Shown: positions 1-4,860 of the stretch, piece by piece
Layout: every line of letters begins with the position of its first letter
Position numbering within the stretch: the first letter of the stretch is position 1
Assembly: GCA_022793565.1 (NCBI GenBank)
Contig: JAAWDC010000155.1
Span: 1-6,321 of the forward strand
DNA length: 6,321 nucleotides
Source: Bacilli bacterium
Lineage (GTDB): Bacteria; Bacillota_I; Bacilli_A; RF39; UBA660
Direction of reading: 5' to 3'
Position numbers and translations under genes: made by a program
Notes under the pieces: model-generated
Told to the model about the DNA's origin: nothing
Seen by the model: the letters and a program-made list of their open reading frames with translations, nothing else
The model's database searches: none

Positions 1-204
1 ATCTAAAATATCCAAACCGACAAAGTAAAGACTGTCTCCAAAAGAGTTTTTTGGATGCACAAGAGATTCAATTGTATAACTCTCTAATCGCTTTGTAAGC
101 TTACATACTCTTAAGAAACGACGACTTATAATAATAATACCAATACATAGTAATAAAAAGCCAACAAGAAATATATAGATGACTAAACGATTTTGATCTC
201 CCAT
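1..204 (-). CDS. tadB: Probable TadB-type pilus platform protein (T2SF family), N-terminal 68 codons, cut by window edge
   Basis: The reading frame begins with ATG at 204-202 and stays open to base 1, giving 68 residues; the rest lies outside the window. The start follows a GGTGGA ribosome binding site (216-211) with a 6-nt spacer. It lies 33 nt after the tadA stop, so it is probably in the same operon. The visible part has a short polar head (MGDQNR), one strongly hydrophobic segment at about residues 7-27 ending in SRR, and then an amphipathic, charged stretch. TadB and TadC are inner-membrane platform proteins that couple the TadA motor to pilus assembly. TadB commonly starts with a membrane segment before its cytoplasmic T2SF domain and commonly follows tadA. 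The T2SF domain itself is not visible, so the call rests on gene order plus the N-terminal membrane segment. Another membrane protein of the locus remains possible. Confidence 0.6.
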   Translation of the reverse strand, partial: MGDQNRLVIYIFLVGFLLLCIGIIIISRRFLRVCKLTKRLESYTIESLVHPKNSFGDSLYFVGLDILD

Positions 205-237
205 AAAACTTCCACCCTTCTTCTTTGTCTATCGTAT

Positions 238-1584
238 TTATTTTTTTCCTTTCTTTAATGAATCAAAAATATCATCGACACTTCGAACTCCATGACGAAC
301 TATTTTTTCATAAACTCTAGGAATATAATTATATAAAACAAACTCTCCATCCACTTCGCCACTCGAAGTAACCCCTTTTCTTCGGAATGCAAAAATTTCT
401 TTTAACTCAATCTCCACATTTTTCATTCCTGTAATCTCCGAAATACTAGTAATCTTTCTTCGTCCATCACTCAATCTCTCAATTTGAACAACAAGATCAA
501 TAGCATTTTTAATATATTCTCGAATCGCTGAAATAGGAATTTCCATTTCCCCCATTAATACCATTGTTTCTAAACGATTTAAGGCATCCACTGGTCCATT
601 AGCATGTAGAGTCGTTAAACTACCTTCATGCCCTGTATTCATAGCCTGTAACATATCGAAAGCTTCTTTTCCACGAACTTCACCAACAATAATTCGATCT
701 GGACGCATCCTTAAAGAATTACGCACCAAATCACGGATAGTAACTTCTCTTCCGTTCTCATAATTGGTACTTCGTGTCTCTAGAGAAATAACGTGACCTT
801 GACGGAGCTTTAATTCGGCAGCATCTTCAATCGTAATCACGCGTTCCTCTTTCGGAATAAAATTAGAAAGAACATTTAACACTGTTGTCTTTCCACTACC
901 TGTCCCACCACATACAATAATATTAAGTTTTGCTAAAACAGAGGCTTCTAAAAAACGAGCCATATATGGAGTTAATGTTCCAGAACGCAATAAGTCATCA
1001 ATCGAATTTAATTGATCACTAAATTTACGAATAGTTAAAATGGGTCCTCGCAAACTAAGTGGCGGAATAATCGCATTAATTCTAGATCCATCTGGTAAAT
1101 GTGAATCTACCATTGGATTAGAAATATCAATCGTCCTTCCCAAAGGATGAATCATTCTTTCAATGGTCCTCAAAATATGATCATTATTAATAAATGAAAT
1201 AGTATCATCCTTTACTACCTTTCCATCAATTTCTATGTATACATCATTAGGTCCATTTACCATAATCTCAGTCACATGATCATCATCTAACAATTCTGTA
1301 ATAGGTCCATACCCATTAATTTCATTATCAATTAAATTAAAAATATGATCTCTTTCTAAATTGGACAAGTCATACCCTTCTAAACTACGATCAATCTCTT
1401 GATTAATATACTCCGTAAGAGACATATTTTTAGGTGCCTGATTATCAATCAAATTTTGAATAATTTGAATTCGCAACTGATCAAGTAACTCTTTATCCTT
1501 GAAAATGTCATAATCCTTAATCACTTGAACAGGTTTACGACTCGTGGTATCTAACTCAAACTCTTCTGTTAATGTCTTCTTCAC
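238..1584 (-). CDS. tadA: TadA/CpaF-family secretion ATPase, motor of Flp pilus assembly
   Basis: A 448-residue cytoplasmic hexameric ATPase that powers Flp pilus polymerisation. Numbering is from the GTG at 1584-1582. The N-terminal domain (about 1-200) includes the family signature around [11 protein letters not shown] (162-172). The C-terminal RecA-like domain has Walker [10 protein letters not shown] (226-234), the Asp box TIEDAAEL (251-258), Walker [10 protein letters not shown] with E302 (297-305) and the His box around [14 protein letters not shown] (318-331). All motor motifs are intact and the length is normal for CpaF. A longer frame opens with TTG at 1602, but the ribosome binding site AGGAGG (1596-1591) lies inside that extension, exactly 6 nt before the GTG. 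GTG is therefore preferred. The gene overlaps the end of the upstream ATPase gene by 29 nt, which suggests translational coupling. tadB follows after 33 nt. Confidence 0.95.
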   Translation of the reverse strand: MKKTLTEEFELDTTSRKPVQVIKDYDIFKDKELLDQLRIQIIQNLIDNQAPKNMSLTEYINQEIDRSLEGYDLSNLERDHIFNLIDNEINGYGPITELLDDDHVTEIMVNGPNDVYIEIDGKVVKDDTISFINNDHILRTIERMIHPLGRTIDISNPMVDSHLPDGSRINAIIPPLSLRGPILTIRKFSDQLNSIDDLLRSGTLTPYMARFLEASVLAKLNIIVCGGTGSGKTTVLNVLSNFIPKEERVITIEDAAELKLRQGHVISLETRSTNYENGREVTIRDLVRNSLRMRPDRIIVGEVRGKEAFDMLQAMNTGHEGSLTTLHANGPVDALNRLETMVLMGEMEIPISAIREYIKNAIDLVVQIERLSDGRRKITSISEITGMKNVEIELKEIFAFRRKGVTSSGEVDGEFVLYNYIPRVYEKIVRHGVRSVDDIFDSLKKGKK

Positions 1585-2350
1585 TAGAATCCTCCTCCCC
1601 AATAAAATCTTGTGCCATCTTATATAATTGTTTTTCCTCTCTTTGGTATTTCTTTTCCCAAGTTTTAGAATCCAAAGTTGCTATAACACCTTCTAATAAA
1701 TATTGAGGCAAATTTCTAATATAAAAATCTGTTGGGATTACATAATCAATATTCCAATCAATCATTGTACGAATATCAAAATTACTAAAATAACTCTCCT
1801 TCGAAACAATACTATTATTTAGTAAAACTCGCAGATGATCCATCTCAATATCCTTCATAATACTCATAAAATTCCTACTGTTTTTCAAATCTAATAAATC
1901 ATTAGTCATCAAATAAACAAGTACATTCGAATGATCATATATCACAATATTATTCTTAGAAAATCCATGAGTTGTATCTATTAAAATAACATCATAAACC
2001 ATTCCAATTCTTTCTAATAAACTATCTAAATATCGAATCTCCACTTTCGTTGCCTGTCTTGGATCTTTAGGACAAGAAAGAACATCGATAAAATCGTTAT
2101 AAGAAACAATATATTCTTCCATTCCATGATAACGATTATGCATAATATCATCTATCGCATTATAAACTGTTTTTTGGACTGTAACATTTAGTGAAAGTGC
2201 CAAAGATCCCCCACTAAAGTCAAGATCTAATAACAAAACCTTTTTTCCAAGTCTTTGATAAATTCCTGCTAAATTTAATAAGAAGATACTTTTCCCAACT
2301 CCTCCTTTTGAAGAAGTAATTGTAACAACCTTTCCCTTTTCTACTCTCAT
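1556..2350 (-). CDS. tadZ: TadZ/CpaE-like MinD/ParA-superfamily ATPase without the N-terminal receiver-like domain
   Basis: A 264-residue P-loop ATPase. It has a deviant Walker A with signature lysine, KGGVGKS (residues 15-21), switch I around LLLDLDFSGG (39-48), a conserved SCPKDPRQA turn (92-100) and the Walker B/switch II segment VILIDTTHG with D125. TadZ/CpaE proteins place the Tad machine in the cell, usually at a pole, and act at the inner face of the membrane. Characterised TadZ and CpaE proteins carry an atypical receiver-like domain before the ATPase. Here the P-loop starts at residue 15, so that domain is missing. The start ATG (2350-2348) overlaps the TGA of the upstream minor-pilin gene in an ATGA junction and is served by GGAGGGG (2362-2356) with a 5-nt spacer. 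The 3' end overlaps tadA by 29 nt. The P-loop ATPase family is certain; the TadZ role follows from the locus. Confidence 0.88.
   Translation of the reverse strand: MRVEKGKVVTITSSKGGVGKSIFLLNLAGIYQRLGKKVLLLDLDFSGGSLALSLNVTVQKTVYNAIDDIMHNRYHGMEEYIVSYNDFIDVLSCPKDPRQATKVEIRYLDSLLERIGMVYDVILIDTTHGFSKNNIVIYDHSNVLVYLMTNDLLDLKNSRNFMSIMKDIEMDHLRVLLNNSIVSKESYFSNFDIRTMIDWNIDYVIPTDFYIRNLPQYLLEGVIATLDSKTWEKKYQREEKQLYKMAQDFIGEEDSSEEDINRRV
1591..1596 (-). promoter_or_regulatory. Shine-Dalgarno AGGAGG that fixes the tadA start
   Basis: AGGAGG on the minus strand, 6 nt upstream of GTG at 1584. It lies inside the coding sequence of the preceding TadZ-like gene (codons for the GEEDS tail) and inside the longer TTG-initiated tadA frame. 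This makes the TTG start unlikely. Confidence 0.85.
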
Positions 2351-2712
2351 ACTTTCCCCTCCAACTTCCTACATTCATAAGACGCCTTCACAGATATTTT
2401 TTTATTTAAAAATAAAATAGACATTTCTTTTTCTAAAGTAATGTTTACAGATTGATTCTTTCTCTTAATATCAACCTTTTCAATTTCAGCATCATTTTTC
2501 ATAACTATAGATCGAACTTTTTCCTTACTAGATTCTTTTAATGCATAATTACAAGCAAGTTCTGCAATGTTTGTTAACTTTCTTTTTTCATAAATAGTTG
2601 AAAAATGAATAATAGTACCAAAAATTCCAAATAACAAAACAGGTAAAAGAATTACAAAAAGAATTAGCACCTGACCTTGATTATTTAAAAATTTAAACTT
2701 CACCCACGGCAT
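2347..2712 (-). CDS. Second TadE/TadF-like pilus-assembly protein (pseudopilin-like, atypical processing motif)
   Basis: A 121-residue protein with a short positively charged head, a Gly-Gln junction (G13-Q14), a single membrane helix at about 15-38 (VLILFVILLPVLLFG core) and an extracytoplasmic tail. The tail is rich in Lys and Glu and has two cysteines (C54, C113). This layout matches TadE/TadF minor pilins, and the gene follows a clear TadE gene. However, the residue at +5 after the glycine is Leu18 where processed TadE and Flp proteins have Glu, so cleavage by the prepilin peptidase is doubtful. It is much shorter than TadG proteins that carry a von Willebrand domain. The ATG (2712-2710) lies inside the tadE gene, giving a 20-nt overlap, with a modest AGGA (2725-2722) 9 nt upstream. 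Its stop overlaps the next start (ATGA). Recognition rests on layout and context, so the exact subfamily is uncertain. Confidence 0.7.
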   Translation of the reverse strand: MPWVKFKFLNNQGQVLILFVILLPVLLFGIFGTIIHFSTIYEKRKLTNIAELACNYALKESSKEKVRSIVMKNDAEIEKVDIKRKNQSVNITLEKEMSILFLNKKISVKASYECRKLEGKV

Positions 2713-3055
2713 AAGGAATTGTCCTTTCTATTTTGATTCGATAGGAATCTCCCAAAACTTTTGCTAAACCTGGAGTTAAAAAGGAAAATTTAGACTCAAC
2801 CTTTACAACCATATACGATGGATAGTGCTCTGTATTTAACGTTGCTTCTTCCTTTTGACCACGATTTAGTACCATCAAAGCTTCTTCATAATTGCCTTGA
2901 TCCCTCAAAACATCTAAACTCATAGCAACCCGATCCTCTAACTGAATTTTCTCATAAAAAAGGCGACCAATATCGATTATTGCAAAAAGAAACAATAATA
3001 AAATTGGCAAAATTAATACAAATTCAATCAATGCTTGTCCTTTATCCTTTCGCAT
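2693..3055 (-). CDS. tadE: TadE-like minor pilin
   Basis: A 120-residue class IVb-type prepilin-like protein. After a short basic leader (MRKDKG) comes the cleavage and assembly motif GQALIEF, with predicted cleavage between G6 and Q7 and the key glutamate E11 at mature position +5. A hydrophobic helix follows at about 8-29, with the LPILLL core typical of TadE, and then a soluble domain without cysteines. TadE-family minor pilins are processed by the prepilin peptidase and help pilus assembly. A longer frame opens at GTG 3064, but that codon lies within the ribosome binding site AGGGGTGG (3068-3061). This site is 5 nt from ATG 3055, so the ATG is chosen. It is the first gene after an extended -10 promoter (3080-3108) and overlaps the next gene by 20 nt. 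Confidence 0.85.
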   Translation of the reverse strand: MRKDKGQALIEFVLILPILLLFLFAIIDIGRLFYEKIQLEDRVAMSLDVLRDQGNYEEALMVLNRGQKEEATLNTEHYPSYMVVKVESKFSFLTPGLAKVLGDSYRIKIERTIPYAVGEV

Positions 3056-3079
3056 CACTGCCACCCCTATTATTCTTTT

Positions 3080-3108
3080 ATTATAGCATAGCCTCTCACT
3101 TTTTTACA
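3080..3108 (-). promoter_or_regulatory. Extended -10 promoter for the tadE-tadZ-tadA operon
   Basis: The minus strand reads TGC-TATAAT, with TATAAT at 3085-3080 (a perfect -10) and the extended TGC at 3088-3086. Seventeen bases upstream is a weak -35, TGTAAA (3108-3103), as expected when an extended -10 compensates. Transcription should start near 3073, giving a leader of about 18 nt before ATG 3055 that includes the ribosome binding site. It lies directly after the flp terminator. Confidence 0.8.
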
Positions 3109-3109
3109 T

Positions 3110-3136
3110 AAAAAAAGAAACTTTTTTCAAGTCTCT
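3110..3136 (-). terminator. Intrinsic terminator of flp
   Basis: The minus strand forms AGAGACTT (3136-3129), loop (3128-3124), AAGTTTCTT (3123-3115) with one G-U pair, followed by a run of seven T (3116-3110). The stem begins inside the flp stop codon TAG (3137-3135). It separates the pilin message from the assembly operon. The stem is A/T-rich, so some readthrough is likely. Confidence 0.8.
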
Positions 3137-3353
3137 ATTCTGAATCACTAGGATCTTTACAAGACCCATCCCCTGCTTTTTTTCCAGGAACGTATTCTAA
3201 ACCTGCTGCAGAACACGACGTCTTGGTAATAGAATCCATAACATATCCTCCCAATATCTTAACAGCGGCTACAATAATAACAGAAATTAAAGCAATGATT
3301 AAAACATACTCCACAAGTGCTTGTCCTCTTGTACTACGATTTTCCTTTTTCAT
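3135..3353 (-). CDS. flp: Flp-family major pilin (class IVb prepilin)
   Basis: A 72-residue prepilin, the structural subunit of the Tad pilus. The leader MKKENRSTRG is followed by QALVEYVLIIALISV: cleavage is predicted between G10 and Q11, with E15 at +5 and Y16 at +6, the Flp signature. The hydrophobic assembly helix spans about residues 12-37. The mature chain would be 62 residues, ending in a hydrophilic tail with two cysteines (C47, C65) that could form a disulfide loop after export. A GTG just upstream (3356-3354) could extend the frame by one codon, but AGGTGAGG (3368-3361) sits 7 nt from the ATG, which is preferred. The gene has its own consensus promoter (3382-3410) and its own terminator, so it is expected to be expressed as a short, abundant monocistronic message. 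Confidence 0.93.
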   Translation of the reverse strand: MKKENRSTRGQALVEYVLIIALISVIIVAAVKILGGYVMDSITKTSCSAAGLEYVPGKKAGDGSCKDPSDSE

Positions 3354-3381
3354 CACTCGACCTCACCTATCTTCTACTGAT

Positions 3382-3410
3382 AGTTTATAAAAAATTTACA
3401 TATTTGTCAA
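3382..3410 (-). promoter_or_regulatory. Promoter of flp
   Basis: A perfect TTGACA -35 (3410-3405 on the minus strand), a 17-bp spacer and TAAACT as -10 (3387-3382, four of six consensus bases). The overlapping TATAAA two bases upstream would be only 15 bp from the -35. The predicted start near 3375 gives a leader of about 20 nt including the AGGTGAGG ribosome binding site. The -35 overlaps that of the divergent promoter on the plus strand. Confidence 0.75.
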
Positions 3411-3432
3411 TTTTGTTTTTTCTTTGTATACT
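3404..3432 (+). promoter_or_regulatory. Divergent promoter of the DUF192 gene
   Basis: TTGTCA (3404-3409, five of six -35 consensus bases), a 17-bp spacer and TATACT (3427-3432, five of six -10 bases). The predicted start near 3438-3440 leaves a leader of only about 11 nt before the TTG codon at 3450, almost all of it ribosome binding site (GGTGA, 3439-3443). The -35 is almost fully superimposed on the flp -35 of the other strand. Confidence 0.7.
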
Positions 3433-3449
3433 AATATTGGTGATAACTT

Positions 3450-3806
3450 TTGATTACAAAAATAAAAATAGAAGAACAATCTTTTAATATAGAGATGTGT
3501 AATACTTTTTTTAAAAGACTAGTAGGATTTATGTTTAGAAAAAAGAAAATCACAATCGGAAAGTGCTTTCCCAATTGTAACTCTATCCATACATTTTTTA
3601 TGTTTCAAAAAATTGATGTAATATTTTGTGATAAAAATATGAAAATTATAAAAATATACAAATCATTTCCTAAAAATAGAATAATACTACCTGTAAAAAA
3701 TGCCTACTATACATTTGAATTACCAGAGAATAGTACTAATAAATTTAAAATTGGCAATCAAATAGTATTCTTAACCCACTCTCCTACCATGTATACTGAG
3801 AATTAA
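3450..3806 (+). CDS. DUF192-family protein of unknown function
   Basis: A 118-residue protein that spans nearly the whole DUF192 fold. The N-terminal part has a strand followed by FFKRLVGFMFRKK (20-32), matching the family's 'RxxGLMxR' region. The centre, NSIHTFFMFQKIDVIFCD (44-61), is the family hallmark (usually a 'SxHTFFM...IDVIFLD'-like run). The C-terminal strands include ELPENSTNKFKIGNQIVF (90-107). No signal peptide is visible, unlike many exported DUF192 members. Cysteines are C17, C39, C43 and C60. The start is a TTG with GGTGA 6 nt upstream; the only early ATG in frame (codon 16) would remove the first strand. It is transcribed divergently from flp. Isoleucine is often encoded by ATA, which is rarer in the neighbours on inspection. 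DUF192 genes occur near pilus and secretion loci, but no biochemical function is established and none is claimed here. Confidence 0.8.
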   Translation: MITKIKIEEQSFNIEMCNTFFKRLVGFMFRKKKITIGKCFPNCNSIHTFFMFQKIDVIFCDKNMKIIKIYKSFPKNRIILPVKNAYYTFELPENSTNKFKIGNQIVFLTHSPTMYTEN

Positions 3807-3975
3807 AAACTGCTTTTCTTCTTCAATCAATCATCAAGGAATTTCAAATCAAATTTATAAAAATGCTAGTAATAACCTCATTCTTTAATATAATATGAAA
3901 AAAATGAGCATGTAAAATGCTCATAGTATTGACTGAATAAAACATCCTATATAATATCTCAATTTTACTCTTTTT
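3807..3975. other. Intergenic region between convergent genes
   Basis: These 169 AT-rich bases lie between the DUF192 stop (plus) and the HPt-REC stop (minus). The only clear element is the minus-strand terminator at 3898-3924. I see no terminator for the plus-strand gene, no open frame of useful length with a ribosome binding site, and no RNA gene. Confidence 0.6.
3898..3924 (-). terminator. Intrinsic terminator of the HPt-REC gene
   Basis: A perfect 8-bp stem ATGAGCAT (3924-3917 and 3911-3904) with a 5-nt loop (3916-3912), followed on the minus strand by a run of seven T (3904-3898, the first T closing the stem). It begins about 50 nt after the stop codon of the minus-strand gene. No T-run follows the stem on the plus strand, so it should act mainly in one direction. 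Confidence 0.85.
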
Positions 3976-4776
3976 TCACATAGTCTCCTGAAACAAAATA
4001 GTTCTCTCAACAATTCTTTTTACATCTCTTTCATTGAATGGCTTATTCAATATATCGACAATAGGATATGTAAATGCCTTTTCAATCATTTCCTTAGAAG
4101 CCTCTCCTGTAATAATAGAAACAGGAATTTTAGAAAATAAATTTTGTTTTTGAAACTGCTCTAATACCTCAAATCCATCTACATTAGGCATATTAAGATC
4201 CAAAAGCATTCCAACAATTCTATGATTATCAATATTCTCTAAAACGATAGATAATGCCTCATTTCCATCATTGGCAATTAAAACTTCATAAGTATCATCA
4301 AAAATCTTTTGAATAAAATTTCTAACAATATCTGAGTCATCTACAACTAAAATAGTTTTATCTTTTACATTTAAAGAATCAAAATCCTTAGCACTTTCTA
4401 AAGTATCCGCACCATCTTCTATTCCCAAGTACTCTTTAGCAATACGAATCGCTTTTTCAATTTCTCCAATAAATTCATCAAAATGAGAAGTCACATAATA
4501 CATATCATTTTCTTTCCCTTTCAACTCATGTTGATAGGCTAACTCTCCCAAATTTTCAAAGCCGAAATAACGAGCATCACTCTTTAAAGAATGTGCCAAA
4601 ATAGCATAATTTGCCATATCAGATATCTCTTTATAACTCTTTAACTTTCCCATTTTTTCAGGAACCTCTTTTACAAAAGTCTGAATCATATCATTATATG
4701 TTTCTATATCTCCAAATAATTCTAAACTTTTCTCAACATTGACTCCATGACTAATTAAAAAGGCTTTATCTTTCAT
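3976..4776 (-). CDS. HPt-REC two-domain phosphorelay protein
   Basis: A 266-residue soluble signalling protein. The N-terminal histidine phosphotransfer helix bundle (about 20-118) has AHSLKSDARYFG, with H62 as the phosphoryl-carrying histidine. A short linker leads to a CheY-like receiver (about 140-262): acidic pair D146/D147, phosphoacceptor D193 in LLDLNMP, T223 and K245 in NKPF. All catalytic residues are present. No DNA-binding, GGDEF, EAL or other output domain follows; the protein ends a few residues after the last receiver helix. Numbering is from ATG 4776-4774, preceded by AGGATGTGA (4789-4781), an eight-of-nine match to AGGAGGTGA. An ATG at 4800 gives a longer frame but lies at or upstream of the predicted transcription start and lacks a ribosome binding site. 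It follows the hybrid kinase gene by 84 nt and probably receives phosphate from the kinase's receiver. Confidence 0.92.
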   Translation of the reverse strand: MKDKAFLISHGVNVEKSLELFGDIETYNDMIQTFVKEVPEKMGKLKSYKEISDMANYAILAHSLKSDARYFGFENLGELAYQHELKGKENDMYYVTSHFDEFIGEIEKAIRIAKEYLGIEDGADTLESAKDFDSLNVKDKTILVVDDSDIVRNFIQKIFDDTYEVLIANDGNEALSIVLENIDNHRIVGMLLDLNMPNVDGFEVLEQFQKQNLFSKIPVSIITGEASKEMIEKAFTYPIVDILNKPFNERDVKRIVERTILFQETM

Positions 4777-4780
4777 AATT

Positions 4781-4789
4781 TCACATCCT
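4781..4789 (-). promoter_or_regulatory. Shine-Dalgarno that fixes the HPt-REC start
   Basis: The minus strand reads AGGATGTGA, one mismatch from AGGAGGTGA, with its core ending 7 nt before ATG 4776. It lies inside the longer ATG-4800 frame, which has no such site, and so favours the shorter protein. Confidence 0.75.
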
Positions 4790-4801
4790 ATTCTTGTCAT
4801 T

Positions 4802-4830
4802 AGTATAGCATACTACCTAAAAGATTTCTA
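4802..4830 (-). promoter_or_regulatory. Extended -10 promoter of the HPt-REC gene
   Basis: TGC-TATACT on the minus strand (TGC 4810-4808, TATACT 4807-4802), with TAGAAA (4830-4825, four of six -35 bases) at 17-bp spacing. The start would fall near 4795, giving a leader of about 18 nt before ATG 4776. The core TATGCTATA is identical to that of the tadE promoter. It allows transcription independent of the upstream kinase gene, although no clear terminator separates the two. Confidence 0.7.
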
Positions 4831-4860
4831 GTAATTTGACACGCTTTACAGAACAAAAGA

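Noticed and set aside
1585..1602. TTG start adding six residues to TadA
   Set aside because: The extension contains the AGGAGG ribosome binding site itself; GTG at 1584 is at ideal spacing.
238..2350. Mycoplasma-type genetic code (TGA as Trp), prompted by the low GC content
   Set aside because: TGA ends several genes at natural positions, including an ATGA overlap at 2347-2350, and TGG is used for Trp.
3897..3925. The inverted repeat at 3904-3924 as a bidirectional terminator, operator or CRISPR-like repeat
   Set aside because: It is a single copy, and a T-run is present only on the minus-strand side, so a one-way terminator explains it.
3929..3955. Plus-strand TTGACT...TATAAT that could drive a transcript antisense to the HPt-REC gene
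   Set aside because: The spacer is only 15 bp, the region is very AT-rich so chance matches are common, and no downstream element gives it a purpose.
4777..4800. ATG at 4800 as the start of the HPt-REC protein
   Set aside because: It sits at or upstream of the predicted transcription start and has no ribosome binding site, while ATG 4776 has a near-perfect one.
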